Origin: Porphyrobacter sp.
GTDB taxonomy: Bacteria; Pseudomonadota; Alphaproteobacteria; Sphingomonadales; Sphingomonadaceae
Direction: 5' to 3'
NCBI GenBank assembly: GCA_027533455.1
Contig: JAPZUC010000008.1
Coordinates: 1-64,000, forward strand
DNA length: 64,000 bases
Translations under genes and position numbers: made by a program
The notes under the pieces: model-generated
Database searches by the model: none
Seen by the model: only the letters and a program-made list of their open reading frames with translations
What the model was told of the DNA's origin: nothing
Shown: positions 63,869-64,000 of the stretch, one piece after another
Layout: every line of letters begins with the position of its first letter
Position numbering within the stretch: position 1 is the stretch's first letter

Positions 63869-64000
<132 letters not shown>

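Overview
The window reads as chromosomal DNA of a GC-rich alphaproteobacterium, most likely order Sphingomonadales and probably close to Erythrobacteraceae (Erythrobacter/Porphyrobacter type). This is an inference from gene content (aa3 oxidase cluster, two large TonB-dependent receptors, carotenoid oxygenase, MpaB-type oxygenase, DUF3089 and DUF885 proteins), dense packing with many 1-4 bp start/stop overlaps, and frequent GTG/TTG starts. No database search was possible. Nearly all of it is housekeeping or core-accessory chromosome. The only mobile DNA is the right end of an IS3-family element at the left edge, which has cut off a tetR gene. I see no prophage, CRISPR array or rRNA; there is one tRNA (Phe).

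Layout. 0-4 kb: IS remnant, truncated tetR, GNAT acetyltransferase, rplU-rpmA with its own promoter and terminator, then a lipoprotein/Fnr pair and a small membrane protein with a perfect Fnr box. 4-15.2 kb, all on the minus strand: a long co-directional run from cytochrome c oxidase (ctaC, ctaD, ctaB, a 44-aa protein, ctaG, ctaE, DUF983, SURF1) through thrC, an rRNA-type methyltransferase, folB and a small unknown gene to moaA-moaD-moaE. 15.5-22 kb, plus strand: pyrE, serine hydrolase, pdxJ, small membrane protein, acpS, lepB, DUF3089 hydrolase, ruvX and two thioesterases. 22-32.3 kb: PBP1A, a TonB-C-like gene interrupted by a TAG codon, a cobS-like ATPase, MpaB-type oxygenase, GST, VOC protein, J-domain protein, bolA, Nudix, SDR, alpha/beta hydrolase, DUF2332. 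32.3-39.8 kb: hisG-hisD-nusB, thiL, hppA, tesB and an unknown gene. 39.8-48.7 kb: UspA with an Fnr box, carotenoid oxygenase, DUF885 peptidase, OmpA-family protein, uvrC and an HI0933 flavoprotein. 48.7-64 kb: a TonB receptor with a Gly/Pro-rich insertion, infA-maf-rng-yacG, tRNA-Phe, purC, M16 protease, a second TonB receptor, purS-purQ, a GGDEF/EAL protein and the 3' end of glmS.

How the parts connect. An oxygen-responsive theme is visible: an Fnr with cluster cysteines C5, C8, C16 and C104 and the E-x-x-S-R recognition helix is encoded here, and two near-perfect Fnr boxes lie about 60 nt upstream of the start codons of an uncharacterised membrane protein and a tandem UspA. The UspA site has exact class II spacing to a GATAAT -10. 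The oxidase cluster supplies the aerobic terminal oxidase and its assembly factors.

Two 16-bp sites, 10.5 kb apart, each match the parS (ParB-binding) palindrome at 15 of 16 positions. This places the window near the replication origin.

The most unusual protein-level features are the receptor at 48718-51675, which carries a roughly 185-residue Gly/Pro-rich, two-cysteine insertion encoded partly by an 11-base homopolymer, and the otherwise intact TonB-C-like reading frame broken by a single amber codon. I did not find a clearly new multi-gene defence or metabolic system, and I say so plainly.
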